From: Acidobacteriaceae bacterium
Lineage (GTDB): Bacteria > Acidobacteriota > Terriglobia > Terriglobales > Acidobacteriaceae
Direction of reading: 5' to 3'
DNA: 12,819 nt
NCBI GenBank assembly: GCA_003133425.1
Contig: PKXI01000387.1
Span: forward strand, 407-13,225
Below the pieces are notes generated by a model. That model searched no databases. It had not been told where the DNA came from and saw nothing but the letters and a program-made list of their open reading frames with translations. Position numbers and translations under genes: made by a program. Positions 12,794-12,819 of the stretch are shown here, piece by piece; the first letter of the stretch is position 1; every line of letters starts with the position of its first letter.

Positions 12794-12819
12794 CCAGTTG
12801 GTGTAGAGGGGCTTTGAAA

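Noticed and set aside
1..12819. CRISPR arrays, insertion sequences, defence genes, rRNA
   Set aside because: No regularly spaced repeats, no transposase or nuclease motifs in any long frame, and no rRNA-like sequence were seen.

Overview
The window looks like a piece of an Acidobacteriota (Terriglobia-like) chromosome. The main reason is the 1208-residue outer-membrane receptor, which joins a signal peptide, a carboxypeptidase-regulatory-like domain, a TonB plug and a large barrel ending in an aromatic residue. That architecture is greatly expanded in this phylum. High-GC third positions, GGAGG-type ribosome sites and a ROK regulator next to a URO-D-family protein fit the same picture. The taxonomic call is inference, since no phylogenetic marker lies in the window.

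Left end (1-1127): a scarred integration region. It holds two relics of tRNA 3' ends. One is tRNA-Leu-like and degenerate (about 10-39). The other is a clean tRNA-Lys(CTT) 3' half starting in the anticodon loop (899-943). Both run into nearly the same 20-base tail. Between them lie a small zinc-ribbon ORF, a probable broken gene fragment whose stop falls inside the first tail, and two copies of a tandem GTGGGG repeat that resemble integrase arm-type sites. No integrase gene is in the window.

Middle (1128-3849): a ROK-family regulator on the minus strand, divergent from a URO-D-superfamily protein on the plus strand. The 451-bp gap has several dyads, including a 20-bp palindrome in the ROK leader. 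Half of that palindrome recurs at the URO-D gene.

Regulatory gap (3850-4489): 640 bp without a gene but rich in dyads. It has a probable terminator for the URO-D gene, a cluster of overlapping dyads, a TTGACA promoter candidate, and a long multi-stem RNA leader that ends in a 10-bp perfect stem plus a U-run. A LacI-type operator core sits between that leader and the receptor's start codon.

Right part (4490-12793): the TonB-dependent receptor with its own terminator, then glpD-like FAD glycerol-3-phosphate dehydrogenase, glpT-like organophosphate transporter, and a LacI-family regulator, all on the plus strand. GlpT plus GlpD would import glycerol 3-phosphate and oxidise it to dihydroxyacetone phosphate. 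The receptor could supply a larger glycerol-phosphate-containing or sugar substrate across the outer membrane, and LacI and/or ROK could control the set, but this link is a hypothesis. The transporter lacks two basic residues that line the substrate pocket of E. coli GlpT, so its substrate may differ.
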